From Defluviitaleaceae bacterium (GTDB lineage Bacteria; Bacillota; Clostridia; Lachnospirales; WQUN01), in NCBI GenBank assembly GCA_009788055.1, contig WQSG01000001.1, forward strand, positions 64,461 through 128,460: a stretch of DNA of 64,000 nucleotides. The letters run 5' to 3'. Positions within the stretch are counted from its first letter, which is position 1, and every line of letters begins with the position of its first letter. The position numbers and the translations under genes are program-made. Shown in pieces: positions 18,227 to 26,248 of this stretch. The notes beneath the pieces are model-generated. The model saw only the letters and a program-made list of their open reading frames with translations. It was not told where the DNA came from and did not search any database.

Positions 18227-19157
18227 AAAATCCTGTCGGGTTCTCCATGTACCGCAAAATAGGGTAGGGGTTTAGCCAGAAATTGCCGCGTGTAAATGAA
18301 ACATCGGGCGAAATTGCGATGTGAAGGTGTACGGGAAAACTGCGCCCACTGCGTCCGCCGCCGGTGTTTCCCATATTTCCGAGGTGTGTGCCTGCGGCAA
18401 CGGCTTGCCCTGCGGAAAGCCCCGTTGCGATACTGTCCAAGTGCGCGTATAAATAGTAGGTATTATTTTCTGTGACGATGCCCACAAAATATCCGAGTTG
18501 ATTATCCCAGCCCGCGTCGCGCACCGTTCCCCGCGTCATGCTTACCACGGGAACGCGCCCGCGAACATTCTCGCGGTCGATAATCGCTGTACCTCTGTGC
18601 GTTCTGTTTCCTTGGAAATTCACTTCAACGCCCCACGAATCGCCAAACATAACAGAAGCTTCATCCTCATACCAGCCTGTTGGAATGGGGAAAACTTCTA
18701 TTTCCGAAAACAAATTTTCAAACATCCGTACATACGGCGTTATGCTTCGCGAATTATATTGCCTAAGCAATCTGTTGAAGTCGTAAACATAAAGCCGCTC
18801 CAAAACGCTTAAATCATATGTAACGTTTTTTTCGGGAAAGAATCCGTTTTCCGCATTAAAAACCGCAAACAATTCCGCAAAAGAAATGCCGCTTTGCGCC
18901 GCATACGCCCGCAAAAGCCCAATCGCCCTGTGCGGCACTTGAAACGCTGCCACAGTCTCTGCGTCCACACGCACCCTAATCCCCGGCCTAAGCAATCCCC
19001 ACAGCCCGCCAAAAATAAGGACAATAGCCGCAACAACACACAGCCTGAAAAAATATTCCTTCAATTGCTTCGTTTTAAAATATCCAAAATTCGCAACGCC
19101 CACTCGTCCGCGCCGCAATCCAATTCCCGCCCTGCGTTTAATCTCCCTACTGCGCAA
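18225..19157 (-). CDS. Membrane-anchored M23/LytM-family protein, probably catalytically degenerate
   Basis: A protein of 310 residues with a basic N terminus, one transmembrane helix (about 37-58), a helical extracytoplasmic region (about 75-155) and a LytM-type domain from 165. The family elements FGDSWG, the first zinc-ligand His187 in THRGTAII, YAHLDSI and the HLH motif (277-279) are all readable. The position normally held by the zinc-binding Asp (family pattern H-x-G-x-D) is Ala191. This argues for loss or reduction of peptidase activity, as in scaffold members of the family. Translation starts at TTG 19157, eight bases after GGAGGTG; the ATG nearer that site reads into a stop. Confidence 0.8.
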   Translation of the reverse strand: MRSREIKRRAGIGLRRGRVGVANFGYFKTKQLKEYFFRLCVVAAIVLIFGGLWGLLRPGIRVRVDAETVAAFQVPHRAIGLLRAYAAQSGISFAELFAVFNAENGFFPEKNVTYDLSVLERLYVYDFNRLLRQYNSRSITPYVRMFENLFSEIEVFPIPTGWYEDEASVMFGDSWGVEVNFQGNRTHRGTAIIDRENVRGRVPVVSMTRGTVRDAGWDNQLGYFVGIVTENNTYYLYAHLDSIATGLSAGQAVAAGTHLGNMGNTGGGRSGRSFPVHLHIAISPDVSFTRGNFWLNPYPILRYMENPTGF

Positions 19158-19231
19158 AAGCCATCACCTCCGCTAAAGTATATTCACGCGGAAGAAAAAT
19201 TATGGTACGATGATACAAAGAGGTGATTACT

Positions 19232-19417
19232 ATGACAGCAACAAAACGGCGGTTATCTTTTCAGCCTGCGGCAACCCCTACGTTAGAGGAACAGCTTTCC
19301 GAAGTATTGGTAAAAAAAAATACCAAAGTGGTCGAACTTGAAGCGGACGAAAATGGTAATGTCATTATCGACAAAGATAAGCATCCGGATATTTACGATT
19401 GGGCAATGAACGGCTGA
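19232..19417 (+). CDS. Putative antitoxin of a PemK/MazF-like module
   Basis: A small protein of 61 residues with a basic N terminus (TATKRRLSFQP) and an acidic C-terminal half (VELEADENGNVIIDKDKHPDIYDW) that could wrap a toxin. No family was recognised. The ATG follows AGAGGTG by six bases. Its TGA overlaps the ATG of the next gene as TGATG. Order (small acidic protein first), overlap and neighbour all fit a type II antitoxin. A possible promoter (TTCACG, 17 bases, TACGAT) lies upstream near 19190. Confidence 0.6.
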   Translation: MTATKRRLSFQPAATPTLEEQLSEVLVKKNTKVVELEADENGNVIIDKDKHPDIYDWAMNG

Positions 19418-19749
19418 TGAAATCTTTTGACATATTCATAATGTATATTTCGTGGGGAAAAGATGGTAAACGCCGCCCTGTGCTTGTGTATGCGCAGGAT
19501 AGTGTCAAAGTGGCTGTTTATCTGATTACTACGAAGTATGATGGTAAAAGCGAAGCAATAAAGGCAAATTATTTCAAGATAACGGATTGGGTACACGCGG
19601 GACTTAACAAAGTTTCGTATGTAGATACGGGCACTCTCGTTAAACTTCCGAAATCTTCAATTGCCGGCAAAGCCCCAATTGGCAGGCTTTCAGCCTCAGA
19701 TATAAAAAACTTTTTAAATTTTTTGCACAAAATTTCAATTTACCCCTAA
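19417..19749 (+). CDS. PemK/MazF-like toxin
   Basis: A protein of 110 residues. It has the beta-rich opening FDIFIMYISWGKDGKRRPVLVY, in which K-R-R-P-V-L-V is the conserved MazF/PemK strand, then VYLITTKYDGKS and ITDWVHAGLNKVSYVDTGTL. The C-terminal GKAPIGRLSASDIKNFLNFL corresponds to the family's closing helix. Family members are ribosome-independent mRNA interferases. The start overlaps the upstream antitoxin candidate by one base. The gene ends three bases before the flagellin promoter elements, with no separate terminator. Similarity was judged by eye only. Confidence 0.65.
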   Translation: MKSFDIFIMYISWGKDGKRRPVLVYAQDSVKVAVYLITTKYDGKSEAIKANYFKITDWVHAGLNKVSYVDTGTLVKLPKSSIAGKAPIGRLSASDIKNFLNFLHKISIYP

Positions 19750-19774
19750 ACAAAAAAGTAAAAAGTGCCGTTAT
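19747..19774 (+). promoter_or_regulatory. Sigma-28 (SigD)-like promoter of the flagellin gene
   Basis: TAAA at 19747-19750 and GCCGTTAT at 19767-19774 are 16 bases apart and match the motility sigma consensus (TAAA, 15-16 bases, GCCGATAT) at all but one or two positions. The -35 element overlaps the end of the upstream toxin gene. It implies a leader of about 120 bases. Confidence 0.7.
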
Positions 19775-19832
19775 ATATTTAGCGGGTATAATTTCGCCAT
19801 ACAAAGTCCATGTTAAAGATACTTGGAACTTG

Positions 19833-19841
19833 ACAAGGAGT
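19833..19841 (+). promoter_or_regulatory. CsrA-like binding site in the flagellin leader
   Basis: ACAAGGAGT fits the CsrA core (A-C-A-x-G-G-A) in the untranslated leader. A second GGA-containing site, GTAGGAGA, lies near 19864, and the GGGGGA ribosome site lies just before the start. Several GGA motifs including the ribosome site is the layout seen in the Bacillus hag leader. No csrA or fliW gene lies in the window. Confidence 0.4.
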
Positions 19842-19900
19842 TTACGGTGGTGTAAATTATGCCGTAGGAGAAATTAAATTATAGACGATGGGGGAACACT

Positions 19901-22171
19901 ATGTCTAATATGGTAGTACGTACAAACGTATTCGCGCTAAACGCGCACAGGAATCTTACAAACACAGGGTTGCAACAAAGGCAATCCGCACAACGGTTAA
20001 GCTCCGGCTTCCGTGTAAACTCTGCGGCGGACGATGCCGCCGGTCTTGCAATATCAGAAGCAATGCGTGCGCAAATTCGCGGTTTGGATCAAGCAAGCAT
20101 CAACGCCCAAGACGGCGTGGGTCTTATTCAAACGGCTGAAGGCGCGATGGCTACCATTTCCGACATGGTAATCCGTGTTCGTGAACTTATGGTTCAAGCG
20201 GCTAACGATACCAACACATTCAATAACCGCGAGATGATTCAAGAAGAAATAGACCAAATCATGCAAGAAATTAATGACGTTACCTTCCGCACCCAGTTTA
20301 ACACCCGCACATTGCTTGCAGGTGGTTTGGGCGGCGAAGGCGGCGGTCCTTCCAGCCCCGTATCCCTTCAATGGATGGTGTTTGACCAAGCAAGAGTTTT
20401 GGGTCTTAGCCAACCGGGCGGTATTGTTACCTCCACACCCGACGGATATGCAGGGCGTATGCCAAACGTGCATTACAACTCAAATAACAGAACAAACACA
20501 AGCCTTCGCAGTGACATTGTTGTGCTTCAAAATGACTTGAATGCACTTGCACGTCGCGTTGCGGAACGTAAAGCTAACGACCCAAGCATTACAAATTTTG
20601 ACGCAGATTCTTTAAGCGCGATGTTTGAAAATATGCGCGAACTTGACTTTGCTTCTTTGGATATGATTTCGGCAGAACGCACGGAATTGCAAAGCATCTC
20701 TAACCGCATAGAAAATATGTTAAGAACAGGTCTTCGCGCATCGGAAGAAATGTTCCAAATCACCCAAGACCAAATCAACGCCTTGGGTGGTGCAGGCGCG
20801 ATAAACGCTGATGGTTCTACCGTATTTTCGGGCAATGCGATTTCTGACTGGAACGAAGCCCGCAACACATTAGAAAATGTACGCAACGGTTTTGAAACAG
20901 CTTTGGCTGACTTGAATGCCGCAATGTCAAGCACCACGGCATTAGAAGCAATGAACCAAGCTATTAATTCCTTGGTTGGAGTAATTGGCGGGCAAGGCAT
21001 TGATGCTACATTAAGTGCTAATGCCGGTGCGGCAGCCTTGGGGTTGGATACAGCTGAGGAATTTGCTGAGTTTTTTAACGGCGGTCCCCTTGGAACGGGA
21101 ACAGCTGCTGAAAACGCCGCTGAAATTGAAGCCTTAAACGGACGGTCTGTTGTTCAAGGTGTGTTCCTTGTTTATGATAGTGCCACCAGTGAGTGGTCTT
21201 TGAATACTCGTTCAAATGGTTCCGGTTACGAAGTACAGTTTGGTCCGCTTGTTGAGGAAGCAACCGCCGGAGCCGTGCCTACTGCCGGACCGGGCGTTAC
21301 CGTCGCTACCTTGGCAGCCTTACAAACAGAGGTTGCCGGTAATGCTACGTGGTTGGCACATAATGCCACACCAACTGCGCAAGGTTTTGCCCTTTCTTTG
21401 GCCGGCGTAGGTGGCGTGGGTGACTTAACTGCCTCCGACATTGAGAATCTGAATAGGACACAGGTTGCACCCGGTGTTGTACTGGTTGTTGAGGGTACTC
21501 CTCCTACTCCAACTTTTAGGTTTGAGGATGCGTTTGGCAGACAAGTTGCGGCTCCTACGAACAACGTGTTTACACTGAATCCGCCTCCGGGCAATCACTT
21601 CTTTATTCAAGCCGATTCTGCTGCTACACCTCCAATTGAAGCAAGAATGATTGCACATGGGCAAGCATTATCTCCCACAAATACAATCCTTTCAGATATG
21701 GAACAGCTTTTGGACAAAGCAACAGACGTTCTTGGTAACGTAAACCTTGAGTCCAACGCAATGTGGTTTCAAATTGGTGCAAACTCCATGCAAGGCATGA
21801 TTTTGCAACTTAAAGGTATCCACACAGGTATCCTTGGCGGCGGTCGCGGAGACTTGGCAATGCTCATCGATGTTCGCGAAAGAAGTGGTATCCCCATTTC
21901 CGAACAACTCCGCCTTATCGACACCGCAGAAGGTATCGTAAACGGACAACGCGCACAGCTTGGTGCAATCCAAAACCGTCTCGAATTCACACGCCAATCC
22001 TTGGACGTTTCCAGCGAAAACCTCTCCGCCGCAGAATCCCGCATCCGCGACACAGACATGGCTCGCGAAATGATGCGCTTCACACAGGCTCAAGTGCTTC
22101 AACAAGCCGGTATCTCCATGCTTGCACAAGCAAACCAATTGCCCTCTTCCATTCTGCAATTGTTGCAATAA
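19901..22171 (+). CDS. Flagellin with very large central domain
   Basis: A flagellin of 756 residues, more than twice the usual length in Firmicutes. The D0/D1 termini are canonical: VRTNVFALNAHRNLTNTGLQ, RLSSGFRVNSAADDAAGLAI and ISDMVIRVRELMVQAANDTN at the start; SRIRDTDMAREMMRFTQAQV and QAGISMLAQANQLPSSILQL at the end. Residues about 145-620 form a low-complexity, Ala/Thr/Gly/Asn-rich region without Cys, presumably surface-exposed outer domains. It has no signal peptide and is exported by the flagellar apparatus. The ATG follows GGGGGA. It has a sigma-28-like promoter, a structured leader and a strong terminator, so it should be highly expressed. Confidence 0.95.
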   Translation: MSNMVVRTNVFALNAHRNLTNTGLQQRQSAQRLSSGFRVNSAADDAAGLAISEAMRAQIRGLDQASINAQDGVGLIQTAEGAMATISDMVIRVRELMVQAANDTNTFNNREMIQEEIDQIMQEINDVTFRTQFNTRTLLAGGLGGEGGGPSSPVSLQWMVFDQARVLGLSQPGGIVTSTPDGYAGRMPNVHYNSNNRTNTSLRSDIVVLQNDLNALARRVAERKANDPSITNFDADSLSAMFENMRELDFASLDMISAERTELQSISNRIENMLRTGLRASEEMFQITQDQINALGGAGAINADGSTVFSGNAISDWNEARNTLENVRNGFETALADLNAAMSSTTALEAMNQAINSLVGVIGGQGIDATLSANAGAAALGLDTAEEFAEFFNGGPLGTGTAAENAAEIEALNGRSVVQGVFLVYDSATSEWSLNTRSNGSGYEVQFGPLVEEATAGAVPTAGPGVTVATLAALQTEVAGNATWLAHNATPTAQGFALSLAGVGGVGDLTASDIENLNRTQVAPGVVLVVEGTPPTPTFRFEDAFGRQVAAPTNNVFTLNPPPGNHFFIQADSAATPPIEARMIAHGQALSPTNTILSDMEQLLDKATDVLGNVNLESNAMWFQIGANSMQGMILQLKGIHTGILGGGRGDLAMLIDVRERSGIPISEQLRLIDTAEGIVNGQRAQLGAIQNRLEFTRQSLDVSSENLSAAESRIRDTDMAREMMRFTQAQVLQQAGISMLAQANQLPSSILQLLQ

Positions 22172-22193
22172 TCATAACGCTAAACAAAAATTT

Positions 22194-22221
22194 AAAGCCC
22201 CGACAAACTGTCGGGGCTTTG
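22194..22221 (+). terminator. Flagellin terminator
   Basis: AAAGCCCCGACA and TGTCGGGGCTTT form a perfect stem around AAC, 22 bases after the flagellin stop. Confidence 0.9.
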
Positions 22222-22249
22222 TGATACAACTCGAAAGGAGGATACTCGT

Positions 22250-22435
22250 ATGGCAATTACCTTGGAAGTAAGAGAAAGACACAAGCACCATTTAAACGCT
22301 TTATTGGTACTCAAAAGGGACAACAAAGACAGGGAAATTATTGGTCTTCAGCAAAAAATTTCCGATGCCGTGGTTGTAATGGAGCAAGAGGACGTGGCTC
22401 TGGTAGAAAAAATTGTAGGCGTTAAAGCTTTGTAA
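22250..22435 (+). CDS. Small helical protein downstream of flagellin
   Basis: A protein of 61 residues, charged and predicted to be entirely helical (LEVRERHKHHLNALLVLKRD, ISDAVVVMEQEDVALVEKIV). I do not recognise its family. An excellent ribosome site, AAAGGAGG, lies nine bases before the ATG, which supports it as a real gene. It sits between the flagellin terminator and the convergent rlmN, leaving only seven bases. A role as a flagellar chaperone or regulator is possible from position alone. Confidence 0.6.
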   Translation: MAITLEVRERHKHHLNALLVLKRDNKDREIIGLQQKISDAVVVMEQEDVALVEKIVGVKAL

Positions 22436-22442
22436 TCAAAAT

Positions 22443-23441
22443 TTATGCGTATTTACTACGCAACTGTCCGCACGCGGCGTCTATTTCGCCGCCTAGACTT
22501 CGGCGGATGGTTGTTGGAATTTTATTTTCCAGCAAGATATTTGCGAAAGTTTCGCCTGTGCGGTGCGGGGTGGGGGAGAAGTTTGCGGATGTTTTGTTTA
22601 TGGGGATGAGGTTTACGTGGCACAAAAGCCCTTGCAAAAGTTTTGCAAGGGTTTTTGCGTGGGTGGGGGAGTCGTTTAGGTCTTTGGTTAGGGCGTATTC
22701 AAAGGTTAGGCGGCGGCGGGTTTTTTCGGCATAGTGGCGGCAGGCGGTAAGTAGTTCTTGTAGGGGGTAGGTTTTCGCTATGGGCATTATGCTTTGGCGG
22801 ATTTCGTCTGTGGGGGCGTGAAGCGAGATGGCAAGAGTAATTTGCAACCGTTTTTCGGCAAGGGAATAAATTTGCGGCACTAAGCCGCAGGTTGAAACGG
22901 TTATGTTTCGCCCGCTTATGTTCGCGCCTTTGGGGTGGGTGATTAGTTCTATGAAGCGTATGGTTTCGTCGAAATTGTCCAGTGGTTCGCCGCAACCCAT
23001 CAGCACGATATTTTTTACAGGGGCGCAATTGTACACCTGTGCCAAGTATTCTGCGGCAGAAAAATCGCGCTGAAAGCCGCTTTCCCCGCTGGCGCAAAAT
23101 TTACAGCCCATTTTACAGCCCGCCTGTGTTGAAATACATACGGAATTCCCATGCTTGTAGCGCATTAAAACGGATTCGGCATACGCGCCGTTAAGCGTTG
23201 TTAAAAATTTGGTTGTGCCGTCGCTTTCCGCAACTTGTTTTTCAATCACGTTCGCCATTGTTATATGAAAGTTTGCGTCAAGTTCTTCGCGCAGCTCTTT
23301 CGGAAGATTTAGCATTTCCGAAAAGCTTTGCGCGTTTTTTTTATGCAACCATTCAAAAATTTGCTCTGCGCGATATTTGGGTTGCGTGGGGATTTTTTCC
23401 GCAATTTCCTGCGGCAGAAGGGATAAAATTTCGGTTTGCAT
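22443..23441 (-). CDS. rlmN: Dual-specificity 23S rRNA/tRNA adenine C2-methyltransferase RlmN
   Basis: A radical SAM protein of 332 residues. The cluster motif is CKMGCKFCASG (CxxxCxxC), preceded by VCISTQAGC. It is followed by VLMGCGEPLDNFD, the GRNITVSTCGLVPQI segment, LAISLHAP, and the C-terminal IRRSLGGEIDAACGQLR with the methyl-carrying Cys. RlmN methylates A2503 of 23S rRNA and A37 of some tRNAs. The ATG at 23441 follows GAGGTG; an in-frame extension to 23564 lacks family sequence and a ribosome site. The gene is monocistronic and convergent with the small gene at 22250. Confidence 0.95.
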   Translation of the reverse strand: MQTEILSLLPQEIAEKIPTQPKYRAEQIFEWLHKKNAQSFSEMLNLPKELREELDANFHITMANVIEKQVAESDGTTKFLTTLNGAYAESVLMRYKHGNSVCISTQAGCKMGCKFCASGESGFQRDFSAAEYLAQVYNCAPVKNIVLMGCGEPLDNFDETIRFIELITHPKGANISGRNITVSTCGLVPQIYSLAEKRLQITLAISLHAPTDEIRQSIMPIAKTYPLQELLTACRHYAEKTRRRLTFEYALTKDLNDSPTHAKTLAKLLQGLLCHVNLIPINKTSANFSPTPHRTGETFANILLENKIPTTIRRSLGGEIDAACGQLRSKYA

Positions 23442-23532
23442 GGGTTCACCTCGTGGCAATAATAACATGAAAACATTTTGATTGAAAATTTTTGCAAATT
23501 TGGATATCATAGCATGGACAAGGAGGAATATG

Positions 23533-24015
23533 ATGCTGGACAAAAAAGGTCGTTTATTCGGCAAAGTGAGCGTTGTGGATTTGTTTGCGGTGGTTATGGT
23601 TGCCGCAATTGTTGCGGTTGTTTATTTTAATATCGGTGGGCGGGCGCACTTGAATGTTGGGGCGGAACAGCCTGTTCTAATCACGTTTTTCAATCCCGCG
23701 CTTCACGATTTTACTGTGAATGCAATCGAAATTGACACGCCCGTCATTGATGACGTAAACGCAACATTTCTTGGTACGGTGGTTGGCGTGGAAGTTGGCG
23801 ACAGCATAAGTTTCATGCCCGATATCCACGGCAATGAAGTGGCGTCGCCCATGGAAGGGCATTCTTCCGTCGCAATTACGTCCCGCGTGTACGGGCGAAT
23901 TTCCGACGGCGCGGTTGTTCTTGGCGGAAATGTTTATGGCGTTGGTTCGGAAGTGATTATCTGGGCGGGTCGCGCCAAAACCATGTTGCATATTTCAGAT
24001 GTACGGGCAGAATAG
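23533..24015 (+). CDS. DUF4330 family membrane-anchored protein
   Basis: A protein of about 160 residues with a short cytoplasmic segment (DKKGRLFGKVSVVDLF), one transmembrane helix (about 17-37), and a beta-rich extracytoplasmic domain containing DVNATFLGTVVGVEVGDS, an EVASPMEGHSSVAITSRVYG segment and GNVYGVGSEVII. The opening 'LFGKxxxxDLF' and the domain pattern match DUF4330. Two ATGs are adjacent (23530 and 23533); the second has better spacing from AGGAGG. The gene is first in an operon with a paralogue and a polymerase-like gene, suggesting a role in surface polysaccharide synthesis or export. Confidence 0.75.
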   Translation: MLDKKGRLFGKVSVVDLFAVVMVAAIVAVVYFNIGGRAHLNVGAEQPVLITFFNPALHDFTVNAIEIDTPVIDDVNATFLGTVVGVEVGDSISFMPDIHGNEVASPMEGHSSVAITSRVYGRISDGAVVLGGNVYGVGSEVIIWAGRAKTMLHISDVRAE

Positions 24016-24029
24016 AGAGGATTTTAAAA

Positions 24030-24518
24030 ATGTTTAAAGACGCGAAATTGTTTGGCAAGATAAATATTATTGATTTGTTTATTGTGATTGGGATTATTGG
24101 TGTGGCTGTTTTTGGTGTTCAGCAGTTTAGGGGAGGTGAAGGGATTATTGCGTTCGCGCCGGAAACGCGGGAATTTTTGATATCGTTTTACACGGAGGAA
24201 GTGGAGAATTTCACCGCGAATGCGTTGCGGCTTGGTGACAATGTTTTTGACAACGGGCCCAATTTGTTTTTGGGCGTGGTGGAATATTTGGATATCGGTG
24301 ACGCGGTAATTTGGAACGCAGACCAATACGGCAACACGGTGCGCAGTAATAAGGAAGGGTTTTCTTCGGTGGAGATTACGGCAAGGCTTACCGCCGTGCC
24401 GCACGAGCATGGCATTATGATTGCGGGCAATCGCTACGGAATAGGACATTCGCTGGCGGTGCGTTCGGGCGCGAGCATTATTTTCATGCGCGTGTCGGGG
24501 CTGGAGGAAATAAATTAG
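24030..24518 (+). CDS. DUF4330 family membrane-anchored protein, paralogue
   Basis: A protein of 162 residues with the same plan as its upstream neighbour: KLFGKINIIDLFIVIGIIGV (cytoplasmic start and transmembrane helix), then LFLGVVEYLDIGDAVIWNAD, GFSSVEITARLTAVPHEHGI and GNRYGIGHSLAVRSGAS. The two differ enough to be an old duplication. GAGAGG precedes the ATG. It ends two bases before the polymerase-like gene. Function is unknown. Confidence 0.75.
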   Translation: MFKDAKLFGKINIIDLFIVIGIIGVAVFGVQQFRGGEGIIAFAPETREFLISFYTEEVENFTANALRLGDNVFDNGPNLFLGVVEYLDIGDAVIWNADQYGNTVRSNKEGFSSVEITARLTAVPHEHGIMIAGNRYGIGHSLAVRSGASIIFMRVSGLEEIN

Positions 24519-24519
24519 T

Positions 24520-26172
24520 ATGGGAACGGGAAGCGTTGTTATACAAAAGATTCACGCGCTGTTGCTGTGGCTGAATGTTTTTTTTGAATACAGTCTTATT
24601 TTTCGGGGCTGTGTGGCGATAAAAAATGCGTCACGCACAAGCCGTTTGCTTGCGGCGTTCTTGGATACGGACGGTCGCAATTACTGGGGCGGTTCGCTTA
24701 TTATGCGGTTTTTGGGGGCTGTTGCCGGAGCGGTTTTTGCGGCGGCGGGGTGGGCTGTGCGTGTGTTCTGCGCGGCAAACGAAAACAGTATTAATAAGAA
24801 GGTTTTTGATTTTCTCGTAAAACCGCGTGGCGAAGACGGCACGGGTTTTTGGGGCTTTATCGCGAAAACAATTCACGGTTGCGCACCCGTGCGGTTTGCA
24901 AAATGGTTTTTCTGCGAAGACGCCGGAAATGGTGCAGGAGACAGCGCGGGCAACGGCACGGCGATTATAAGCCTTGCAAGCATTTTCAATCCGAAAATCT
25001 GGTATATGCTGTTTGTTCTTGGCGCGTTGACTGTGCCCAGTTTCTTGTGGAACAATATGCTTTTGCTTGCGTCCGCTGTGTTTTTCGCGGGTGTTTTCGC
25101 GCTGAAGTGGGTGCTGGAAAACGACCGCAAGAAGCTGTCATTTGAAATGATTTCGCCCGCGTTGGTGCTGTTCGTTTTCTTCTGCGCGTTGAGTATTTTC
25201 ACGGGATATGGCGGCGGGGACAGCGTTAGAGTTTTCGTGATTTTTTTTGCTTGCGTGGTACATTCCGTCATTGCGGCGATTGTTCTCAAAGACAAAAAGT
25301 ATTTGCAAATTTTTTTCCTGTTGGCGGCGGTGGCTTTGGTTATCACCGCGCTGTTTGGGTTTTTTCAGCTATTTGCGGGCATAGAAATCCGCGAAGAACT
25401 TACCGACCTTGGCGTAAGCCCGGGAATGTCGCGGTTGTATTCCACCATGGGCAATCCGAATAATGATGCACAGGCATGGGCAATGCTTTTGCCTTTCGTT
25501 TTGGCAATGGCAATCACCGTGAAAAACGATACCAAACGGCTGATACTGTTTGGCGCAATCGCGCTGGTTGTTGGGGCGTTCGCGCTTACGTATTCGCGCT
25601 CCGGATATGTCGCGCTTATGGCTGGCGTGGGCGTTTTTGTGCTTATGAGTGCGCCGCGTCTTGTTCCGATTGGGTTAATCGCGCTGGTTTTCGCGTTGCC
25701 CTTTATTCCGTCCGCGATTCTGGAGCGGTTGTTTACCCTTGGGCAAGACACCTCCAGCCAGTACCGATTTTTAATTTGGGAAGGCGTGCGCCGTATGCTT
25801 GAAGATTTTTGGGTGCAGGGCATAGGCATGGGGCCTGCCGCTTTCGTGCGTATCTATCGCAGCTATGCGCACCCGCTTGCGGAACGCGCTTTGCATTCCC
25901 ACAACACTTTTTTCGACATACTTGTACACAGCGGAATCGGTGCGCTTCTGGCATTTCTTGCCTATTTGTTCCGTCTGTTTAAGCGCGGGATTTCCGACCA
26001 CGTTGCAATCGCAGACCGCGAACAAAAAATTTACATTGCCGCAGGAATTGCCGCACTAACTGTTTTCGTCGTGTTCGGAGTAGGGGAGTACGTATGGTTT
26101 CACCCGCGTGTAATGCTTGTTTTCTGGGTTGTGGCAGGGATTGTATCGGTACGCAGAACATCTGATTTATAG
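24520..26172 (+). CDS. O-antigen ligase/polymerase family membrane protein
   Basis: A membrane protein of 550 residues with about ten to twelve transmembrane helices after a longer cytoplasmic or interfacial N terminus (about 1-165). The Wzy/WaaL-type signature is visible in the C-terminal half: STMGNPNNDAQAWAMLLPF, ALTYSRSGYVALMAG, and the large loop around QYRFLIWEGVRRMLEDFWVQ and HSHNTFFDILVHSGIGALLA. Such proteins polymerise or transfer lipid-linked glycans on the outer face of the membrane. Two DUF4330 genes precede it in a tight operon. No glycosyltransferases are adjacent, so the glycan cannot be guessed. Confidence 0.82.
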   Translation: MGTGSVVIQKIHALLLWLNVFFEYSLIFRGCVAIKNASRTSRLLAAFLDTDGRNYWGGSLIMRFLGAVAGAVFAAAGWAVRVFCAANENSINKKVFDFLVKPRGEDGTGFWGFIAKTIHGCAPVRFAKWFFCEDAGNGAGDSAGNGTAIISLASIFNPKIWYMLFVLGALTVPSFLWNNMLLLASAVFFAGVFALKWVLENDRKKLSFEMISPALVLFVFFCALSIFTGYGGGDSVRVFVIFFACVVHSVIAAIVLKDKKYLQIFFLLAAVALVITALFGFFQLFAGIEIREELTDLGVSPGMSRLYSTMGNPNNDAQAWAMLLPFVLAMAITVKNDTKRLILFGAIALVVGAFALTYSRSGYVALMAGVGVFVLMSAPRLVPIGLIALVFALPFIPSAILERLFTLGQDTSSQYRFLIWEGVRRMLEDFWVQGIGMGPAAFVRIYRSYAHPLAERALHSHNTFFDILVHSGIGALLAFLAYLFRLFKRGISDHVAIADREQKIYIAAGIAALTVFVVFGVGEYVWFHPRVMLVFWVVAGIVSVRRTSDL

Positions 26173-26223
26173 GAAGACCTCGGGGCAATGAAGTGAGCGA
26201 AGCGAACGGCACCTCGCCCCGAG
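26173..26223. repeat. Composite hairpin repeat, copy G (left-end form)
   Basis: GAAGACCTCGGGG, then CAATGAAGTGAGCG, GCGAACGGCAC and CCCCGAG. It is nearly the same as the left end of the copy at 52081. The GGGG and CCCC arms pair, forming a hairpin directly after the polymerase stop and before purM. Confidence 0.7.
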
Positions 26224-26248
26224 AACTTAATAAAAGAGGAGCCTGAAA

